Shown here: positions 59,135 to 64,000 of the stretch, piece after piece | Layout of the letters: each line of letters begins with the position of its first letter | Numbering within the stretch: the stretch's first letter is position 1 | Origin: Plectrocnemia conspersa | Taxonomy: Eukaryota; Arthropoda; Insecta; Trichoptera; Polycentropodidae | Assembly: GCA_009617715.1 (NCBI GenBank) | Contig: VTFK01000400.1 | Coordinates: 62,001-126,000 of the forward strand | Length of the DNA stretch: 64,000 bases | Reading direction: 5' to 3' | Position numbers and translations under genes: made by a program | Notes under the pieces: generated by a model | Databases searched by the model: none | What the model saw: only the letters and a program-made list of their open reading frames with translations | Told to the model about the DNA's origin: nothing

Positions 59135-62020
59135 AACTAACCTATAAATGTGACTTCCGGATTTTATTTTTAAATATCTAAAGTGCTCAAGAATAAATAT
59201 GTCAAGTGACAGTTTTGGTTGAGTTGCAAATTTTGTGTGTTTTGACGGCTGTCAAATCTGGAACAATACTTTCGGAGGGCGCGCAGTTTTGTTACAGAAA
59301 TGTTTGTATGCCTATGTTTTATTATTGAATTTAATAAATATTATTGTTTTAAATAATGCAAATATGTATATAATAATATATAAAAGTAAAGAGAGTTATA
59401 CATTTATCTTCTAATCTCTATTTTAAATAACATGACGCGCTTATTCCGGACTTGAATGTGCTCTATTAACGTTATAAACTACTGTAGATATGAATGAATA
59501 AAATCTTGTAAATAAGTATATATATATCTACACATTAAAAAGATATTATAGCAGTAACAAACATTAAGGTTTTAAGTCAAGGTCATAAATACTAAAAAAA
59601 TATATAAAATAATAACTCTACGCGTTACTTTTATAACAATATTTTTAATCTAAAAATAAAATACAATTTTTTAAGTTTATACTTCACATACTTATTATTA
59701 ATTTCAATTGACAATTTATTTTTTGTAATATCCCAATCTCAAAAATTGAACTTATTATATGATACTTTTTCGTTGTTCTTAACCACGTAGTACGATGACG
59801 TTTATTTTAATATTTATTAAAATTGTTCGATTAATTATATTCTTATTAATTATATTTATTTTATAGTTTTTTTTTATTAATATAAATAATTTTACAGACA
59901 TACTTATTATATATACCATATATGTTACTACATTACTGTTCTCATGTTTACAATTTGTTTCTAGCTATAATTGGGTAGAAAATAAGAATATAAAATAAAA
60001 CATTTGTTTTATAATTTAGAAAAAAAATCTTCTACAATATTTAAAAAAATACACAAAACAAATTGCATAATCTAAGTACATTATACCAAATATCTAGAAC
60101 CATTTATATATGTTGTCATTAGCCTTTAAAGCAATGTGTGCTTTGGTATTTTGTACTTATTTTTAAATATTAGGTTGTTTTTATCTTAGTCACTGATACA
60201 CAATGTTAGTGTGGTTTAATCGTTGGTATATGAAGGATATGCATTTTTTTAAGATTATCATAAAAACGTTCAATATATATATTTTTTATAGCTTTATTTT
60301 GAATGATTTGCAATTTAGATAAATATGATATAGCACTCAGGTTAACGGTAAAATATGTCTAATTATTGTTTTTTAGATTAAAATTTTATTTATAGACCCG
60401 CGCCTTTTCCATAATATATCGACCTAAAAGTCGCAATGGCGAAATTCCAAAATATGTTATAAATTTTAAGTCCAAATATAAGCTTAGGTATTTAACGCTT
60501 GTTTTACAATTTACGTTACTGCTCTGTTCATTTTTAAGAGGTAGAGGCAGAGTTTGTCTATGTTTTCTAAAAATAATTGCTTGTTTTTGATTCTTCACTT
60601 CTCAAAATTTTTATATAGGATTTCAAAGGATTTTTATTATTTATTTGCGATTGGTTTAAGACTGTAAGCATCTGTTAACGTACAAATAAACGCTAATATT
60701 TTCCTATTGTTTTTATTGCAATAGTTTCGTAACGTTTAATTTAATATTTATCATTAAGTTATTTAATTACGATAATTTTTTTATATTTATAGCGTTAATA
60801 ACTCGTATTATTAAAGTATTTTCAAGTCATTAAATGATATATTAATAAAAAATAATAAAAAAGTATATATATATGTATAGTAAATATAACGGCTTTTAAT
60901 CAAATCAACATATAATATATATCTGTTATTATCTTACGTAAAACAAATATTTTTTAACCGCAATAAAATTAATAATAAAATAATACAAATATGCCATTAT
61001 ATTGTAAATAGTGGTTTTTATTGACATAATAACTGCAGCAGTCTTAATCAAATAAATATATTTTTTTTTTGATAGAATGAATTAATAAATATTTTAAATA
61101 AACTGGTTATCTAGTATAACCCAACACGCTGTTTCAAAATGACAGCTTTTCAAAAAAAAATACCACATTTGGTAAAACAAATTCATAGAGGAAAAAATAA
61201 AGAGTTCAAAAACATTCTATTTTGCGTAAATATTTTACATGTTATTCATTTTTTTGGCATTAATAAAAAAACTTATTGTCACAAATTATTATAATTATTT
61301 AAAAGAATATGAAACATGCATATTCTTTTTTATTTAATACAATACATACATAAATATGTTTTTATGGTATATGTGAAAATAAAATTGTAATAAAAGTAAT
61401 TGAAATTGAAATCGAAATGGTCTTTTACAAAAATATTTTGCTATTATTCTGAAAAAAATATATATTACTGACTGTATTGATTTTCAATCCGATGTTATTT
61501 CTGGAATGTGGAATTCGAGCGATATTTATAGTTCTTATAGTTCTTATTGTCAATATATATATATATATTTTTGACGCTTTATATATTGTAGGTTCTTTTA
61601 TATAAACTACCTATATTGATAAATTTAGGGCGGTTTAATATTACATTGTTTATTTTAACAATTAATATAAAATATAAGCTTACAATTCTATTTTTTAGTA
61701 AAATAAGTTTTAAATAGCTTAATGCTACTAAAATCTTATTGTTATATTTATTATGTTCAAAAAAAAATATTGTAAACGCTTTTTATATTCCACTTCAATC
61801 AAGTTATTTTATCAAGCGTATAAAATTGAATTATAGAATGCGATTTAAACAAGTAATAAAGTTTTAAAAATAAAATAATAAAATAAGAATAATATACCAT
61901 TTGTGTAAGTCGATAACTAACACCTGAAATGCCTGAGTTCGTATTCCATATGAGGTTTCCCTTAGGTTTGGCAAATTTATGTTTATATAATATATTTCTT
62001 TAATCGGGTTTCGAGGCCAG
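59135..62020. other. very AT-rich non-coding stretch
   Basis: No gene or bounded element recognised. AT microsatellites lie near 61552-61568. One 70-codon minus-strand frame (60386-60598) has no known motif. Confidence 0.45.
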
Positions 62021-62025
62021 ATAAA

Positions 62026-62340
62026 TGTAGTATTGTAACCAAATTAGACGCCATAAAGCGGTTAACAGTTTATTTAGTTAAATTGTACAATTTATCGAGT
62101 TGTAAATATTTTATAGACTTGTGAATAATTTATATCCTGAGTCTGTTTGTCTGCTCTCGATGCTTGTGCTTCATCGTTTTTGGCCCTCTTGTCTCGAATT
62201 ACAGGATCACATGTTGTGTGACAAAGTGTCAGACCTTTTATATTCTTGATTCGAGAAGTCTCCAGCGAATCACAAAAATGCAGAAATCAGTTGAACAATT
62301 GCATCGCTCGTATAAGCGACTAGCAAAATTCACGCCTTGA
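62026..62340 (-). mobile_element. probable solo or partial LTR
   Basis: On the minus strand the order is TATAAAAGGTCTGACAC (TATA box, 62242-62235), a GC-richer stretch with CAGACAAACAGACTCAG, AATAAACTG (62074-62069), and an end at GGTTACAATACTACA (62026). TATA box, then AATAAA, then an ..ACA end is LTR-like. ATAAA flanks the 62026 side, but no matching duplication was found at the other end, so the upstream limit is a guess. No retrotransposon coding sequence adjoins it. It is not obviously the same family as the LTR at 3.1 kb. Confidence 0.35.
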
Positions 62341-62519
62341 ATAAGATGAACCCATTCTGAATGTCATTTATGCAAAGCGGTGAATATCAATAGTGGTTTT
62401 TATGCTCATGGACGCATTGTCTATTGTATAACTTGCTTAAAAGGGTAGTTTTTATAAAAAAAATTAGCGTTTAATAAGACGTATGCTTAGTTACGCAATC
62501 GTGCTAATTATATATTTAT

Positions 62520-62614
62520 CAGGGGCAGGTGGTGAGAGATAAGGGCATTCTTACCTCATGCTCTTATCTCCCACTCACTCTCGTCTTCGTATCGTATCTC
62601 ATCGCCCACGCCTG
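62520..62614. mobile_element. 95-bp hAT-type MITE
   Basis: The left end CAGGGGCAGGTGGTGAGAGA and the right end, reverse-complemented, CAGGCGTGGGCGATGAGATA, match at about 15 of 20 positions. ATATTTAT flanks both sides exactly (62512-62519 and 62615-62622). A perfect 8-bp duplication with CAG..CTG ends identifies a hAT-type insertion. There is no room for coding sequence. Confidence 0.75.
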
Positions 62615-62624
62615 ATATTTATCT

Positions 62625-64000
62625 GTTGTTATTATTTCCTTTATTATGACTTGAACGTAACTGCGCAACTAAACGGACTCCCATATTTTTATATGTATCT
62701 AGGAGATAGGAATTCCTGTTTCTTATATAATTAAAATTTTAATTTTGATCGATTATTACAGATAATGCTTTTTTCTGATCTCATATAGCAATACTTTATT
62801 TATTAATTATTTTCAATCAAGATATACAGTAATTAAAAAATTCTAATAATGAGGAATATTATATAGCAATATTATATATACATAAATAGCTAATAATGAG
62901 TATAATAAAATTTAAGTGTGTTTGAAATGTGATTAACAATATCAAATACAGATTTTTTAGTGATTCATAAATATTTAAAATTAAAATACTATATAAAAAA
63001 AATAATTATCTAATTTCAAGAAAACCTTGGTTTATTAACACATGTTTTATATGCTCTTCGTTGATTTTTCAATATATGTATATATAATCTTGATTTATCG
63101 TCGCTTGCGATTTGTTTACAACGGTTATCGCCATACGTCATTTACTGACAGAATCAACGCCGAAGCGTGAGGAATAAAACAATAATTCAATCTATATCCG
63201 TTCCTCTCGTGCGCATAGGATTTTTACCTCTTGTTTTTACACATTTTGTATTCTATCGTGATGAACGAGTTAAACATCGCGTTAAAATATAACCAAAATA
63301 TTTTTTATATATGAAGTGAATAATAGGTATTTAAGATGTTATGTATTTGAGAAAAAGGCTTAATAAAAATATTGCAGAATTAAAAAAAAAATATTTCACC
63401 AATCAATTGGATGGTTTTTTTAATAAATATTCGTTCCTGTATTTAATAAGTTTGGATAGTTAAAAAATAATGTTAAATTTCAAAGTTCAACGTATTACAT
63501 ATGCTCTAAAGTAACTTTATCATAATCAAACATAAAATACATAGAATGTCAGATTTAGTAATGGTTAAATTTAATTGTACGTCTTTCTTATATGCTAGTT
63601 ATTCACTGCTGCTTTTTTTCTTCTTAAGAAATTAATAATTTTTATTTTGTGTTTGATTAAAAAATATATTAAAATTTACAACGTGAATTTTCTTTAGACT
63701 TATCGATAAATATACTTGAAAATAATTTGTAATGTTGTATTAATATGTTTTTACTTATACCAATAAGTTTTTTCTAGTACTAAATAAATCGCTTTAAAAT
63801 AAATACATATATAATATTTTTTTTACATAATTTTTTAATTTACTTATAGGTTTTATTTTTAATTTTATATATGTTCATGTTCATTTTTATATATGTTTAT
63901 ATTGATTTATTAGTTTTTCTGCTGTTTTTATAATACCTAGTAATTGCATATTTTTTAAATATTTTTGTGTGATAAAAGGTAATGTTTTTAAGTCTTACTA
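62625..64000. other. AT-rich non-coding stretch
   Basis: No gene or bounded element recognised. A somewhat GC-richer stretch lies at 63090-63240. Confidence 0.4.

Noticed and set aside
1..64000. CRISPR array, bacterial operon or phage content
   Set aside because: No regularly spaced direct repeats with unique spacers, no ribosome binding sites, and the transposon families are those of animals.

Overview
The window looks like nuclear DNA of an arthropod, most probably an insect. It is very AT-rich, has no operons or closely spaced ORFs, and carries relics of mariner, hAT, piggyBac, a CR1/Jockey-type LINE and LTR elements. The piggyBac, mariner and short TTAA- or 8-bp-TSD MITEs would suit Lepidoptera, but that is a guess. 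I recognise no intact host protein-coding gene. All recognisable protein-coding sequence is transposon-derived and broken. A few short stretches next to good splice donors (around 6.3, 18.6, 25.7 and 26.3 kb) could be exons of an unidentified host gene, so the window could be intergenic or lie in a very long intron.

Layout: 0-9.3 kb is AT-rich non-coding DNA with tRNA-like (SINE-like) boxes at 1.3-1.5 kb, a solo LTR at 3.09-3.80 kb and a diverged repeat pair on either side of it. 9.38-10.49 kb is a 1.1-kb element with terminal inverted repeats. 12.5-16.4 kb holds hAT and piggyBac ends and an old segmental duplication. 16.4-23.5 kb is non-coding with several GC-richer islands. 23.53-24.40 kb is a hAT-type element with a target-site duplication. 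26.9-27.9 kb is an ancient 500-bp tandem duplication carrying a long palindrome. 29.7 kb has a 16-bp-period array. 32.4-35.5 kb holds three MITEs.

The core of the window is a transposon nest at 36.1-44.6 kb. A mariner relic was hit by a hAT element (8-bp duplication GCCACAAG, perfect 19-bp TIR). The hAT was hit by a LINE on the minus strand. The LINE endonuclease gene was hit by a 2.5-kb piggyBac at TTAA. A separate 378-bp MITE sits in the hAT 3' end. The order of insertion can be read directly because each insertion splits its host cleanly.

44.6-64 kb is again AT-rich and gene-free, with a (GA)n tract beside a GC-rich possible promoter-like island at 50.25-50.65 kb, a piggyBac-type terminus at 52.0 kb, hairpins at 55.8 and 58.4 kb, a probable partial LTR at 62.0-62.3 kb and a 95-bp hAT MITE with a perfect 8-bp duplication at 62.52-62.61 kb.

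All element calls come from reading the sequence by eye; no database search was done.
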